In this document: one piece after another, positions 7,807 to 16,859 of the stretch
Position numbering within the stretch: position 1 is the stretch's first letter
Layout of the letters: each line of letters starts with the position of its first letter
Assembly: GCA_035454885.1 (NCBI GenBank)
Contig: DATIGE010000014.1
Location: 1 to 64,000 of the forward strand
Length of the DNA stretch: 64,000 nt
Direction: 5' to 3'
From: a bacterium
GTDB taxonomy: Bacteria; UBA10199; JACPAL01; GCA-016699445
Made by a program: the position numbers and the translations under genes
The notes under the pieces: generated by a model
What the model saw: the letters and a program-made list of their open reading frames with translations, nothing else
What the model was told of the DNA's origin: nothing
Databases searched by the model: none

Positions 7807-8754
7807 TCAAACGATGCCTTCGTACAGGGCGCTGGAGAGATAGCGCTCGCCGGAATCCGGCAGGATCGTGACGATGGTCTTGCCCGGATTTTCCTTGCCC
7901 AGCCGCAAGGCGGCGATGAGGGCGGCCCCGCAGGAAATCCCGCTGACGATCCCCTCTTCCTTCGCCAGCCGCCGCGCCATCTCCATGGATTCGGCGCTCG
8001 TGACCTGCTCCACGCGGTCGACGATCGACAGATCGAGATTCTTGGGAACGAAGCCCGCCCCGATGCCCTGAATCTTGTGCGGGCCGGGCTTGACCTCCTG
8101 CTTGTTCATCGTCTGCGTGATCACCGGGCTCTCGACCGGCTCGACCGCCACCGACAGGATCTTTTTCTTCATCTGATGCTTGATATACCGGCTCACGCCC
8201 GTGATGGTGCCGCCCGTGCCGACGCCCGAGATGAGGATGTCGATGCCCCCGCCCGTATCCTCCCAGATTTCAGGACCCGTCGTCTTTTCATGAATGTCCG
8301 GATTGGCGGGATTTTCGAACTGCTGCATCAGGACGTAATGCCCGGGATCGCTCTCGTAGATCTCCTTGGCCTTGGCGATCGCCCCGGGCATGCCCTTGGT
8401 GCCTTCGGTCAAAACCAGCTCGGCGCCGAAGATCTTCAGCAATTTACGCCGTTCCAGGCTCATGGTTTCCGGCATCGTCAGCGTCAACGGATAGCCCCGG
8501 GAGGCCGCCACGAAGGCCAGCGCGATGCCTGTGTTACCGCTGGTCGGCTCGACGATCCTCACGCCGGGCTTGAGCACGCCCCTCTTCTCCGCGTCCCAAA
8601 TCATGGCCGCGCCGATGCGGCACTTGACCGAATAGGCGGGATTTCGCCCTTCGATCTTGGCCAGGATCGTCGCCTTCGTGTCGTTGAGCCTGTTGATCCG
8701 GACCAACGGCGTCCTCCCGATCGACAGCGAATTGTCTTCATAGATATTTTTCAT
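7807..8754 (-). CDS. cysK: Cysteine synthase (O-acetylserine sulfhydrylase)
   Basis: A 315-residue PLP enzyme that makes cysteine from O-acetylserine and sulfide. The PLP lysine is Lys44 in [21 protein letters not shown] binds the substrate carboxylate, [10 protein letters not shown] holds the PLP phosphate, and GISCGAA is near the C-terminus. The start MKNIYEDNS is preceded by AAAGGGA; the longer in-frame extension runs into cysE and is rejected. cysE is 14 nt upstream, so the two enzymes, which form the cysteine synthase complex, are co-transcribed. Confidence 0.95.
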   Translation of the reverse strand: MKNIYEDNSLSIGRTPLVRINRLNDTKATILAKIEGRNPAYSVKCRIGAAMIWDAEKRGVLKPGVRIVEPTSGNTGIALAFVAASRGYPLTLTMPETMSLERRKLLKIFGAELVLTEGTKGMPGAIAKAKEIYESDPGHYVLMQQFENPANPDIHEKTTGPEIWEDTGGGIDILISGVGTGGTITGVSRYIKHQMKKKILSVAVEPVESPVITQTMNKQEVKPGPHKIQGIGAGFVPKNLDLSIVDRVEQVTSAESMEMARRLAKEEGIVSGISCGAALIAALRLGKENPGKTIVTILPDSGERYLSSALYEGIV

Positions 8755-8768
8755 GTTCGTCCCTTTCG

Positions 8769-9605
8769 TCAGATGTCCCAATTGGGAATATATTGGATGG
8801 GTTTTTGAGTCTTGGTCGTGATCGTTTGGGGTTTCGCCAGAATCACCCTCGAGTCCGGAGGCACGAAATAAGTGATCCAAGAAGAGCCGCCGATGACGGA
8901 GCGGGCCCCGATGACCGTCTCTCCGCCGAGGATCGTCGCGTTGGAATACAGCACGACGTCGTCCTCGATCGTCGGATGCCTCTGCTTCGCGTCACCCCTG
9001 TTCTTCACCGAAAGGGAACCCAGGGTGACGCCTTGATAGATGGTCACGCGGTCGCCGATGACCGCCGTCTGCCCGATGACGACACCCGTCGCATGATCGA
9101 TGAAGAGGGCCTCGCCGATGCGGGCGTCCGGGTGGATGTCGCAACCCGTTAGCGAATGCGCATATTCGGTCATCATCCTGGGAATGAGAGGAACGCCGGA
9201 TCGCGACAACTCATGCGCGAGCCGGTAGGTCATGAGGGCCAGATAGCCGGGATACGTGAGAATGATTTCGTCGACGCCGCTCGCCGCGGGATCGCGTTCG
9301 TAGGCCGCGCGGGCGTCTTGAAGCAGCTTTTGCTTGATGACGGGGAGCTTCGCCATGAACTCGCCGGCCAGCGAATCGGCCCGACCCGGCCCATCGTCAA
9401 CGCCCGCCAGCGCGCGCTGAATCTGCAAAGTCAGCTCCCGGCGGCACGAAACCTCGATTTCCGGGAGGCGTTCGGCCGACGCCCCCTTCAGGAAATCCCG
9501 GTCCGAGGGCCGGTGATCCGGAAAAAGCAGGAACCACAATGCCTCCAGGCAGTCGGCGACCTTGTTTCGCTGCGGAAGCGTTGTCCGATGCGACGACTCC
9601 AGCAT
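8769..9605 (-). CDS. cysE: Serine O-acetyltransferase
   Basis: A 278-residue enzyme that acetylates L-serine with acetyl-CoA, the first step of cysteine synthesis. The N-terminal half is helical. The C-terminal left-handed beta-helix shows hexapeptide repeats, with the catalytic block [23 protein letters not shown] and GVTLGSLS. The protein ends in Ile (IPNWDI), the residue that in this family inserts into the CysK active site. It is directly upstream of cysK. The start is the ATG followed by [11 protein letters not shown]. Confidence 0.95.
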   Translation of the reverse strand: MLESSHRTTLPQRNKVADCLEALWFLLFPDHRPSDRDFLKGASAERLPEIEVSCRRELTLQIQRALAGVDDGPGRADSLAGEFMAKLPVIKQKLLQDARAAYERDPAASGVDEIILTYPGYLALMTYRLAHELSRSGVPLIPRMMTEYAHSLTGCDIHPDARIGEALFIDHATGVVIGQTAVIGDRVTIYQGVTLGSLSVKNRGDAKQRHPTIEDDVVLYSNATILGGETVIGARSVIGGSSWITYFVPPDSRVILAKPQTITTKTQKPIQYIPNWDI

Positions 9606-9658
9606 TCATCCCCCGATTGCCGGCCAGACTACGACATCTCCGACGCGCAACGCCAGAC

Positions 9659-10060
9659 CTAAGGTTTCACCCACACCTCGTCGCCTCGGACCTCCACATC
9701 AAACTGGCGGATCTTGATGTCCGGGTCACCCTTCAGACACTCGCCGGTCCGCACGTTGAACTGCCAATTGTGGGACGAACAGGATACGACCTCGCCCCGC
9801 AAGGTTCCCTTCTCCAGCGGATACTCGGCGTGCGGGCAGGCGTCCTTGATGGCGTGGAACTTTCCGTCCACGTTGAACACGGCCACGCGGTATTTGTCGG
9901 TCATGACGGACTTGGCCTTGCCGGGGGGAATGTCCGACATCTTGCCCACGTAGACGGGCTCGCCCTTCTTGGGAATGACGCGTTTGACGTAAGGGACGTA
10001 GTCGACGCCAAAGGGTTTCGGTTCGCGAATCTCTTTTTCTCGGTCCTTGTGGTCGGTCAT
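9659..10060 (-). CDS. Rieske [2Fe-2S] protein
   Basis: A 133-residue soluble protein. The cluster ligands are Cys75-Pro-His77 and Cys94-Ser-Ser-His97, in the usual CxH...CxxH arrangement. There is no membrane anchor and no oxygenase domain, so it resembles the small Rieske ferredoxins that pass electrons to a partner enzyme (NirD or dioxygenase-ferredoxin type). The partner is not obvious here; the same-strand neighbours are cysE downstream and a helical unknown protein 4 nt upstream. Confidence 0.88.
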   Translation of the reverse strand: MTDHKDREKEIREPKPFGVDYVPYVKRVIPKKGEPVYVGKMSDIPPGKAKSVMTDKYRVAVFNVDGKFHAIKDACPHAEYPLEKGTLRGEVVSCSSHNWQFNVRTGECLKGDPDIKIRQFDVEVRGDEVWVKP

Positions 10061-10064
10061 CCGC

Positions 10065-10430
10065 TCAGTGGACCTTCTTCCGGGGTTTCGAGGCGCCGTT
10101 CGAGCGCGAGAGATGCGTGCGATGAACCTCGTTCTGCTTCTTCTTCAGGCTCGCCTTCAAGGTGTCGAGATCGGCGATGATCCGCTCGATCTCCGCGGTC
10201 ATTTGCAACTTGCCGCCCTTGAGCGACTTGTAGACCGCCTCGCCCAATTCCGCAGTCGTCTTGACGATGCGGTGCTTGAGACCGTACATATCCATCTCAA
10301 GTTGGAGGACATGCGCCGTCTGGCCCGCCACGTAACGGGCGCCTTGGCCGCCCTCTTTGAGGACCTTGACCCCCTGATCCACGGCCTTCTTAAGTCTCTT
10401 TTTCACCTCGGCCCAGTCGGTATGTTCCAT
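10065..10430 (-). CDS. Hypothetical helical protein, 121 aa
   Basis: A small, lysine-rich protein predicted to be almost entirely helical: an amphipathic region VKKRLKKAVDQGVKVLKEGG, then a heptad-like stretch near IERIIADLDTLKASLKKK and a basic tail. No signal peptide or membrane segment is visible. It lies 4 nt upstream of the Rieske gene and is likely co-transcribed with it. I do not recognise the family; it could be a structural or nucleoid-type protein. Confidence 0.65.
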   Translation of the reverse strand: MEHTDWAEVKKRLKKAVDQGVKVLKEGGQGARYVAGQTAHVLQLEMDMYGLKHRIVKTTAELGEAVYKSLKGGKLQMTAEIERIIADLDTLKASLKKKQNEVHRTHLSRSNGASKPRKKVH

Positions 10431-10450
10431 GAAATGCCCCCTTTATTTAG

Positions 10451-10508
10451 CGGGGGATCCCTCCGGGCATCCCCCGAACCCCCTAGCGTTCGTTCCCGGC
10501 AAAGCCGG
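10451..10508. repeat. Two adjacent hairpins in the gap downstream of the aldehyde dehydrogenase
   Basis: CGGGGGAT (10451-10458) pairs with ATCCCCCG (10469-10476) across a 10-nt loop. CCGGC-AAA-GCCGG follows at 10496-10508. No T-run marks a clear terminator on the minus strand. The second hairpin shares CGGCAAAGCCG with the middle stem of the 73-nt repeats, so this may be another palindromic repeat family sitting between genes. Confidence 0.45.
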
Positions 10509-10539
10509 ATCACTCACGCAGGCATGTTACATGGTTCTA

Positions 10540-11901
10540 TTAACCTATCCAAACGGTTTTAATGTTCGTGAATTCGTGGATGCCAACGACCGATAACTCG
10601 CGGCCGTACCCGGACCTCTTGATGCCTCCGAACGGGAGTCTCGGGTCGGACTTGACCATGCCGTTCACGAAGACGTTGCCCGCTTCGATCCTTCGCGCCA
10701 ACGCCTCGGCCTTTGCCGTATCGCGCGTCCAGAGCGAAGCGCCCAGGCCATAGGATGTCATGTTCGCCAAGGCGACGGCCTCGTCCGCCGTTTTGAAACG
10801 AATAAGCGACACGACCGGCCCAAAGACCTCCTGGTCAAACGCCGACATTCCCGGCCTCACCTCTTCTAAGACCGTGGGCGCGTAGAAAAAGCCTTTTTCC
10901 GTCCGCCGTCCCCCTTCGAGAAGGACCTTCGCACCCTGTCGTTTCGCCTCGCCAACCTGTTTTTCAAGATTCTTCAGCAGGTCCTCGCGCGCCAGGGGAC
11001 CCAGGTCCGTCTCGGGGTGGGTGGGGTCACCGACCTTGAGCGCCCGGACGGCCGCAAGGATCCGGTCTCGGAACTCAGGGTAGATTTTTTCGGCGACCAG
11101 AAAACGCTTCGCCGCGATGCAGCTCTGGCCGGTGTTCAGCATCCGGCCCTTGACCGCCACCGGGATCGTCGCGTCCAGGTCGGCATCCTCGAAGACGATG
11201 AAAGGATCCGAACCGCCGAGCTCCAAAACCGTCTTCACAAGATTTTTTCCGGCGACAGAAGCCACCGCGCTTCCCGCCCGGTCGCTGCCGGTGAGAGAAA
11301 CTCCGGCGACCATCCCCGACTCGATCAGCTTCGCGGCGTCGTCGTTCGTCAGGAACAGGGATTGGAAGACGCCTTCCGAAGCCCCCGCCTCGCGAAAGAG
11401 CGACTCGATCTCGAGGGCGCAGGCGGGAACGTTCGGGGCGTGTTTGAGGAGGACGACGTTGCCGGCCATGAGCGCCGGGATCGCGAAGCGGAAGACCTGC
11501 CAGAACGGGAAGTTCCACGGCATGATGCCGAAAATCACGCCCAGCGGGTCGTAACGAACGTAGCTCTTGGCGGCCTCCGTCTGGACGGCCTGCGGCTCGA
11601 GCGCCTGTCTGGCCGAGGTGGCGTAATAGTCGCAGCCGCGCCCGCACTTGTCGATCTCGACCTCCGCCTGCGCAATGGGCTTGCCCATTTCCAGGGTGAT
11701 GAGGGCGCCGTAGCGCGCCAAACGGGATCTCAGAAGCGCGGCCAATCGGCGGGCCACCGCCGCCCGCTGGTCGACCGGAACCTCGCGCCACGATCGAAAG
11801 GCCTCCCGTGCCTTTTCCGCCGCGGCGCGGGCCTGGTCCCAGGAGTGTTCGGGATATTCGCGAACGAGTTCTTCCGTCGCCGGATTCAAGGTGCGATACA
11901 T
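10540..11901 (-). CDS. NAD(P)-dependent aldehyde dehydrogenase, succinate-semialdehyde dehydrogenase-like
   Basis: A 453-residue aldehyde dehydrogenase. Visible functional residues are Asn130 in MPWNFPFWQ, Lys153 in LLKHAPN for the cofactor, the general base Glu227 in VLELGGSDP, and the catalytic Cys261 in GQSCIAAKR. FGPVVSL and the GGIKRSGYGRE C-terminal motif are also present. Length and the LTGSDRAG motif fit the GabD/YneI-type succinate-semialdehyde dehydrogenases, but substrate cannot be fixed from motifs. It is the first minus-strand gene of the block leading to the Rieske and cys genes. Confidence 0.88.
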   Translation of the reverse strand: MYRTLNPATEELVREYPEHSWDQARAAAEKAREAFRSWREVPVDQRAAVARRLAALLRSRLARYGALITLEMGKPIAQAEVEIDKCGRGCDYYATSARQALEPQAVQTEAAKSYVRYDPLGVIFGIMPWNFPFWQVFRFAIPALMAGNVVLLKHAPNVPACALEIESLFREAGASEGVFQSLFLTNDDAAKLIESGMVAGVSLTGSDRAGSAVASVAGKNLVKTVLELGGSDPFIVFEDADLDATIPVAVKGRMLNTGQSCIAAKRFLVAEKIYPEFRDRILAAVRALKVGDPTHPETDLGPLAREDLLKNLEKQVGEAKRQGAKVLLEGGRRTEKGFFYAPTVLEEVRPGMSAFDQEVFGPVVSLIRFKTADEAVALANMTSYGLGASLWTRDTAKAEALARRIEAGNVFVNGMVKSDPRLPFGGIKRSGYGRELSVVGIHEFTNIKTVWIG

Positions 11902-12002
11902 GCGTACCTAAGACCCTTTTTGGAATGACCTGTCAACCGACGGCTCTCCGGGCTCCCGCGAACGGGGTTTCGATCCCGGGGAAGAGGCGCTAGAATGATT
12001 TC

Positions 12003-12479
12003 ATGCGCTTCGCCGTCGACGAGATGCTGGGCAAACTCGCCCGCTGGCTCCGGATGATGGGCTTTGACGTCTCCTACCGGAGGCCGGTCGATGATCTCCT
12101 GCTCATCGGCGAAGCGCGCGATGAAGAGAGAATCATTCTCACCCGCGACACGCGCCTGATCCGGAAGCTCCGTCCCGAAGAGTATTGCTTCATCTCCCAC
12201 GATCACCTCGAGGACCAATGCCGGGAGCTCTTTGAGAGATTTCCGGGGCTGCTGAACGAGCGTGCGCCGCTCTCCCGTTGCGTTGAGTGCAACGTCCCCT
12301 TGGAAGAGATCGAAAAGAAGAAGGTCAAGGACAAGGTCTGGCCGTTCGTCTTCGAGACCCAAAACCGCTTCACCACCTGCCCCGACTGCGGACGGATCTA
12401 TTGGGAGGCGACGCACGTGGAAAAAATCAAGCGCCGCCTGAACGCGCTCGCGCCAACGATTCCGAGCCGATCAGGATGA
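12003..12479 (+). CDS. Mut7-C RNase domain protein with zinc ribbon
   Basis: A 158-residue protein of the Mut7-C/DUF82 type. The N-terminal PIN-like fold starts MRFAVDEMLGKLARWLRMMGFD with the conserved acidic residue, and RIILTRDTRLI follows. The C-terminal zinc ribbon is formed by CVECNVPLEEI and CPDCGRIYWEATH. The family is assigned as a putative ribonuclease; the substrate in bacteria is not established. The last 53 nt overlap the convergent fabR-like gene. Confidence 0.88.
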   Translation: MRFAVDEMLGKLARWLRMMGFDVSYRRPVDDLLLIGEARDEERIILTRDTRLIRKLRPEEYCFISHDHLEDQCRELFERFPGLLNERAPLSRCVECNVPLEEIEKKKVKDKVWPFVFETQNRFTTCPDCGRIYWEATHVEKIKRRLNALAPTIPSRSG

Positions 12480-13077
12480 GCCGGATCTCCTTGATCAGCC
12501 TCTCGGTCAGTTTCTTGCATTCCCGAGACGGGAGATCCAAGGCCTCGGCCCCCACCGTGAAGACGACGGCGACGATCGCCTCGGCGGCGAGCATGGGGTC
12601 CGCCAGCGGCCGGCGGGCCTGCTGGGCCGCCCTTTGGAGATCCTCCGCGAGCTCGTTCACGAACAGGTTCATCTCCCTGCGGAGCGACTTGCGGAAGGCC
12701 GGCGAGCTCCCCAAACGTTCCCCCATGAGGATCCGGAACAGATTCGCGTTCCGGCGGATGAAGTCGATGAAGGCCACGGCCGAGGCCTCGACCCGGCTCT
12801 CTTGACGTTCCGCCATCCGGCGCGCCTCGCGCATCAGCCTCCGGAGGGAGAGGGCCACCTCGTCCACGAGGGCGAGTCCAAGATCGTCCATGTCCCTGAA
12901 ATGCCGGTAAAAGGCGGTGGGGGCGAGGCCGGCCTCGCGGCAAACCTCGCGCAGGCTCAATCCCGCAAACCCGTGGCGGGCGCTCAAGCCGATGGCCGCG
13001 TCGACCAGGGAGCGGCGGCTGACGGCTTTTTGTCCCGCCCGTGTTTTCCCGTTCAAGTCCCTGCTTTTTAGGAACAT
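12427..13077 (-). CDS. fabR: FabR-like TetR repressor of unsaturated fatty acid synthesis
   Basis: A 216-residue TetR-family protein. The stretch SLREVCREAGLAPTAFYRHF followed by RDMDDLGLALVDE, and AVVFTVGAEALD near the C-terminus, closely track Enterobacteria FabR. In E. coli FabR senses acyl thioesters and represses fabA/fabB. Here the gene diverges from a fatty-acid desaturase, the logical target for control of membrane unsaturation. The ATG at 13077 is chosen; an earlier in-frame ATG (13131) would cover the promoter region. A palindrome with TGTTCC half-sites overlaps the start. Confidence 0.85.
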   Translation of the reverse strand: MFLKSRDLNGKTRAGQKAVSRRSLVDAAIGLSARHGFAGLSLREVCREAGLAPTAFYRHFRDMDDLGLALVDEVALSLRRLMREARRMAERQESRVEASAVAFIDFIRRNANLFRILMGERLGSSPAFRKSLRREMNLFVNELAEDLQRAAQQARRPLADPMLAAEAIVAVVFTVGAEALDLPSRECKKLTERLIKEIRLILIGSESLARARSGGA

Positions 13078-13152
13078 TTGTTTCCAATATATCGCCCTGA
13101 GGACCATTGCAACATTGATGTTCCTTGACAATGTTCCAAATTGAACTATTTT
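13071..13152. promoter_or_regulatory. Divergent fabR/desaturase regulatory region with repeated TGTTCC half-sites
   Basis: A plus-strand promoter is visible as TTGACA (13125-13130), a 16-bp spacer and TATTTT (13147-13152). The half-site TGTTCC recurs: in the near-palindrome GGAACATTTGTTTCC (13071-13085), in ATGTTCC at 13119-13125, and in ATGTTCC at 13131-13137 inside the promoter spacer. AACATTGATGTT (13111-13122) is a perfect short palindrome. These are plausible FabR operators for autoregulation and control of the desaturase; binding is inferred, not shown. Confidence 0.55.
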
Positions 13153-13202
13153 CGGAGTACAGTTGTGCGCTTAATTCACCATCAACCGTCAAGGAGAGCC
13201 TG

Positions 13203-14333
13203 ATGCCACGCAAGAAGACGCCCGCCGCAACCCCCGCATGGACCCCGGAGAGATTCGAGGCCTTCGGCCGCGAGATTTCCGCCGTCGGCGAGGAGGTGCG
13301 GGCGAGATTGGGAGACGAGGACGTCGCCTACGTGAAGAAATTGCGGAAGGTCTCACGGGCCGCGGAGGCCGTCGGACGCGCGCTGATCCATTTCAGCCTG
13401 GACCCCCTCACATGGTCCGCCGGCGTCTTCTCCCTCTGGCTCCATCACCAGCTCGAGACGGCCGAGATCGGCCATTCCGCTTTGCACGGGTGTTGGGACG
13501 GCCTCAAGGGCGCGGAGGCGTTTTATCCCTCCGCCTTCAAATGGACCATGCCCGTCGACGAGAAGGCATGGCAGCACGAGCACAACATCCTTCATCATCA
13601 ATACACGAATATCGTCGGCAGGGATCCGGACCTCAATTACGGCGGCTTGCGCATCGCGGAACAGACACGGTGGTTGCCGCGCAACCTCGTCCAATTCCTG
13701 CAGTTCTTCTGGACCGCGCCCATTTTCGCATGGACGATCGCGATTCACGCGACCGGCCTGACCGACCTGACCCACCCGCGAAACGACGAGACCTACGCCA
13801 ACGTCCTGCCGGACAAGAAGATCACAACCCTTCTGAAGGCCTTCAAGCAGACGGCCAAGAAGATGATTCCCTATTCCCTTTACGAATTCGGCTTCTGGCC
13901 GATGCTGGCCGGACCTCTTTGGTGGAAGGTGCTCGCGGGAAACCTCACCGCTGAAACGATGCGGAATGTCTACACGTGCGCGACGATCTACGCCGGGCAT
14001 TTCGGCGACGATCTGACGTACTTCGACAAGGACTTCAAGGCCAAGGGGCGCGGCGAGTGGTACAAGGCCCAGATCGAGGCGGCCCACAACTACGACGTCC
14101 CGGTCCCGGTGAGCGTCCTGTGCGGGGCCCTCGACTATCAAATCGAGCACCATCTCTTTCCCAAACTGCCGCCCAACCGCCTTCGTGAGGTCGGGCCGAA
14201 GATCCAAAAGATCTGCAAAAAATACGGGATCCGGTATCACCGTTCGGATTGGGGCAAGACGCTCAAGGAATCCCTCAAACGCATCTTCAAGATGTCATTT
14301 CCGGCCTTGCCTTCCCCCTTGCGCAGCCAGTAG
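13203..14333 (+). CDS. Membrane fatty acid desaturase
   Basis: A 376-residue di-iron membrane desaturase. The three histidine boxes are HSALH (91-95), HEHNILHH (125-132) and QIEHH near the C-terminus. Hydrophobic segments flank them. Such enzymes introduce a double bond into acyl-lipids or acyl-CoA using O2 and an electron donor; the QIEHH form is typical of front-end or linoleoyl-type desaturases. AGGAGA lies 7 nt before the chosen ATG (MPRKKTP). Divergent fabR probably regulates it. Confidence 0.92.
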   Translation: MPRKKTPAATPAWTPERFEAFGREISAVGEEVRARLGDEDVAYVKKLRKVSRAAEAVGRALIHFSLDPLTWSAGVFSLWLHHQLETAEIGHSALHGCWDGLKGAEAFYPSAFKWTMPVDEKAWQHEHNILHHQYTNIVGRDPDLNYGGLRIAEQTRWLPRNLVQFLQFFWTAPIFAWTIAIHATGLTDLTHPRNDETYANVLPDKKITTLLKAFKQTAKKMIPYSLYEFGFWPMLAGPLWWKVLAGNLTAETMRNVYTCATIYAGHFGDDLTYFDKDFKAKGRGEWYKAQIEAAHNYDVPVPVSVLCGALDYQIEHHLFPKLPPNRLREVGPKIQKICKKYGIRYHRSDWGKTLKESLKRIFKMSFPALPSPLRSQ

Positions 14334-14342
14334 CAACGGGTC

Positions 14343-15536
14343 GTGCTTCGAAATTCCGAGCATTGGGATGCCGTCATCCTGGGGGCCGGCGGTGCGGGCC
14401 TCATGGCCGCCATCGAGGGGGGGAAGCGCGGTCGCAGGGTCGTCGTCCTCGATCATGCCGCGAAGATCGGAGCAAAGATCCTCATCTCCGGGGGCGGACG
14501 GTGCAATTTTACGAACCTGCACACGCCGGCCGAGGCCTACGTTTCGGAAAATCCTCACTTCTGCAAGTCCGCTCTCTCCCGCTTTCAGCCGGAGCAGTTC
14601 ATTTCCTTGGTGAAGGCCCACGGCATCCCCTTTCATGAGAAGAAGCTCGGGCAGCTCTTTTGCGACCGGTCGGCCAAGGACATTGTCCGATTGCTCGTCT
14701 CCGAATGCGTCAAGGCGGGCGTGGTCATCCGTCTACAAACGAAAATCGCCGGCGTGCGCAAGGAGGCGGGCGTATTCGTCGTTGAAACCAACCGGGGCGA
14801 TTTTGAGTCCTCGTCTCTCGTCGTCGCGACCGGCGGCCTCTCCATTCCCAAGATCGGCGCCACGGGGCTGGGTTACGACATCGCCCGCCAGTTCGGGCTG
14901 GACGTCGTTCCGACCGCGCCGGCCTTGGACGGTTTCCGTCTCGACCCCGCGTTGCTCGAGCGGCTCCAAGGCCTCTCAGGCGTCTCCCTCGACGCGATCC
15001 TCTCCTGCGACGGCGTTTCGTTCCGCGAAAACATCCTCTTCACGCACCGGGGGCTGAGCGGTCCGGCCGCCCTGCAAGCTTCGCTTTATTGGAAGCCGGG
15101 CGCCCCGGTCACGATCAACCTCCTGCCCGGAACGGATGCGGCCGAATGGTTGGTCGAAAAAAAGAGGGAAGGGTCGAAGGCCCTCCTCAAGAACGCGCTG
15201 ACCGGGTTCTTCCCCAAACGTTTCGCGGAGGCGTTTTGCCAAATCCAAGACGCACCCGAGGTGGCCTTGATCCGCGTTTCGGACAAGGACCTGCGCGATT
15301 TCGGCGCCATCCTCAACCGATGGACCCTCACGCCTGCCGGCACGGTGGGCTACGACCGGGCGGAGGTGACCCGGGGCGGCGTGGCCACCAAGGAGCTCTC
15401 CTCCAAGACGATGGAGTCCAAGAAGGTCCCGGGGCTCTATTTCATCGGCGAGGTGGTGGACGTCACCGGCCGCCTGGGCGGATACAACTTCCAATGGGCC
15501 TGGTCCTCGGGCTGGGCCGCGGGACAGGCGGTCTGA
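14343..15536 (+). CDS. YhiN/HI0933-family flavoprotein (possible rRNA dihydrouridine synthase RdsA)
   Basis: A 397-residue FAD protein beginning at GTG. The dinucleotide fold is ILGAGGAGLMAA and the family signature KILISGGGRCNFTN follows. The C-terminal block GGVATKELSSKTMESKKVPGLYFIGEVVDVTGRLGGYNFQWAWSSG is diagnostic of the YhiN family. E. coli YhiN has been reported to make dihydrouridine in 23S rRNA; carrying that role over here is inference. It starts 9 nt after the desaturase stop and is probably co-transcribed with it. Confidence 0.88.
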   Translation: MLRNSEHWDAVILGAGGAGLMAAIEGGKRGRRVVVLDHAAKIGAKILISGGGRCNFTNLHTPAEAYVSENPHFCKSALSRFQPEQFISLVKAHGIPFHEKKLGQLFCDRSAKDIVRLLVSECVKAGVVIRLQTKIAGVRKEAGVFVVETNRGDFESSSLVVATGGLSIPKIGATGLGYDIARQFGLDVVPTAPALDGFRLDPALLERLQGLSGVSLDAILSCDGVSFRENILFTHRGLSGPAALQASLYWKPGAPVTINLLPGTDAAEWLVEKKREGSKALLKNALTGFFPKRFAEAFCQIQDAPEVALIRVSDKDLRDFGAILNRWTLTPAGTVGYDRAEVTRGGVATKELSSKTMESKKVPGLYFIGEVVDVTGRLGGYNFQWAWSSGWAAGQAV

Positions 15537-15543
15537 ACCGGTC

Positions 15544-16485
15544 TCAAAAGGTCCAGCCCACGTGTTTCGCGCGCGCGGGGTTTTCGGGAATCACGATCCC
15601 CCACAGCGGCTTGAATCCCCCCGTCTCGGAGGAGTACCGCATGTCTCCCACAACGTCGCCCCGGCCGCTCAGCGCGACGAACCCTTCGGTGAACCAGAGG
15701 AATTTCTCCCAGTCCTTTTTGAGGGCCGGGTTTTCGAGAAAGCCCGGAGGCAGCCCTTCGGGACGAAGGACGGTGACGCTCGCCCCTTCGGCGTAAGTTG
15801 CGCCGCTCCCGATCGGGACACGGATCGTGTCGGCCCAAAGCCGCCCGTCCGCCTCGTAGAGGGACCGCCAGACGACCAGGTTCGCCAGGGTCGGCATCAC
15901 CCGCGCCTTGACGGCCTCGTGACCCCGCGCGTGCAGGATCTCCCTTTGTGCGGCCTCCCCGCGGCGATTCTGGATTTCCCCCAAACCAAGATAGGCGAGA
16001 CAAAAGAGCAGGGCCAGGACCGCCGCCCGGGGACGTCTCTTCCATTGAGCCCAGACAACGCCCGCGATCAAGGCGCCGCTGAAGACCGGGTCGACGATGG
16101 AGACGCAGTCCCAGGAAATCCTCGCCGTGGAGAACGGCCAGAGGAGCATCGTGCCGTAGCTCGTGCAGGCGTCCAAAAGCCCGTGGGTGGCGTAACCCCA
16201 AAAACAGGCCCAAGACACGCCGGCCCAGTCCTCCCGGTACGCCCGGAAGACCCTGAGAAAAAGGGCGACGATCAGGGCCCCGGCGGGGATGAACAGGAGG
16301 GCGTGCGTGAAGTGCCGGTGAAGCGTCACACCGAGCATGGGATCGGACGGGGAATAGATGAAGACGTCCAGGTCGGCTGCCATCCCGCCCAACGCGCCGG
16401 CGAGGAGGGCCTTTTTCCCGATCCTTTTTTGCGTCAGCGCCTGCGCCGCCGCGGCGCCGAGGAGACCCTGTGTCAGCGTGTCCAT
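15544..16485 (-). CDS. YdjM-family membrane-bound metal-dependent hydrolase
   Basis: A 313-residue protein of the LexA-binding YdjM type. The N-terminal half is membranous, with the conserved signatures MDTLTQGLLGAA, GGMAADLDVF, HRHFTHALLF and GYATHGLLDACTSYGT that supply candidate metal ligands. After about residue 170 comes a soluble tail that probably faces the periplasm. The family is annotated as a metal-dependent hydrolase without a known substrate. It converges on the YhiN gene (7-nt gap). Confidence 0.82.
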   Translation of the reverse strand: MDTLTQGLLGAAAAQALTQKRIGKKALLAGALGGMAADLDVFIYSPSDPMLGVTLHRHFTHALLFIPAGALIVALFLRVFRAYREDWAGVSWACFWGYATHGLLDACTSYGTMLLWPFSTARISWDCVSIVDPVFSGALIAGVVWAQWKRRPRAAVLALLFCLAYLGLGEIQNRRGEAAQREILHARGHEAVKARVMPTLANLVVWRSLYEADGRLWADTIRVPIGSGATYAEGASVTVLRPEGLPPGFLENPALKKDWEKFLWFTEGFVALSGRGDVVGDMRYSSETGGFKPLWGIVIPENPARAKHVGWTF

Positions 16486-16571
16486 GTGCTCTCTCCTTGT
16501 CGTCGCCCCTGAAATATGGCATGGGAGTCGGAATACACAAACGATCTCGATGCTTTCGTGGGAGGGTATCC

Positions 16572-16859
16572 ATGTATATCGCGATGAACAAGTTCTGGAT
16601 CAAGCCGGGAAAGGATCAGGACTTCGAAAAGGTCTGGCGCGAGCGCGAAAGCTATCTCAAGGGGGTTCCTGGGTTTAAGGAATTCCACCTCCTGCGGGGA
16701 GACGGCGGGGTCTACATCTCGCACTCGGTCTGGGAAAACGAGGACGCCTTCAGCGCTTGGACGGAATCCGAGGCCTTCGCCAGGGCCCACGGCCAAGGCG
16801 GGAGCCAGGGGCTCGTGCAAGGGCCTCCCGAATTCAATGGCTACCAGGTCGTTCTCTGA
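16572..16859 (+). CDS. Antibiotic biosynthesis monooxygenase (ABM/IsdG-like) domain protein
   Basis: A 95-residue single-domain protein with the dimeric alpha/beta-barrel pattern: MNKFWIKPGKDQDFEKVWRE, PGFKEFHLLRGDGGVYISHSVWENEDAFSAW. The family covers heme-degrading IsdG proteins and small cofactor-free monooxygenases; the Trp of SVWENEDAF is typical. GGGAGGG precedes the chosen ATG (MYIAMNKF). The last 23 nt overlap the next gene. Confidence 0.85.
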   Translation: MYIAMNKFWIKPGKDQDFEKVWRERESYLKGVPGFKEFHLLRGDGGVYISHSVWENEDAFSAWTESEAFARAHGQGGSQGLVQGPPEFNGYQVVL

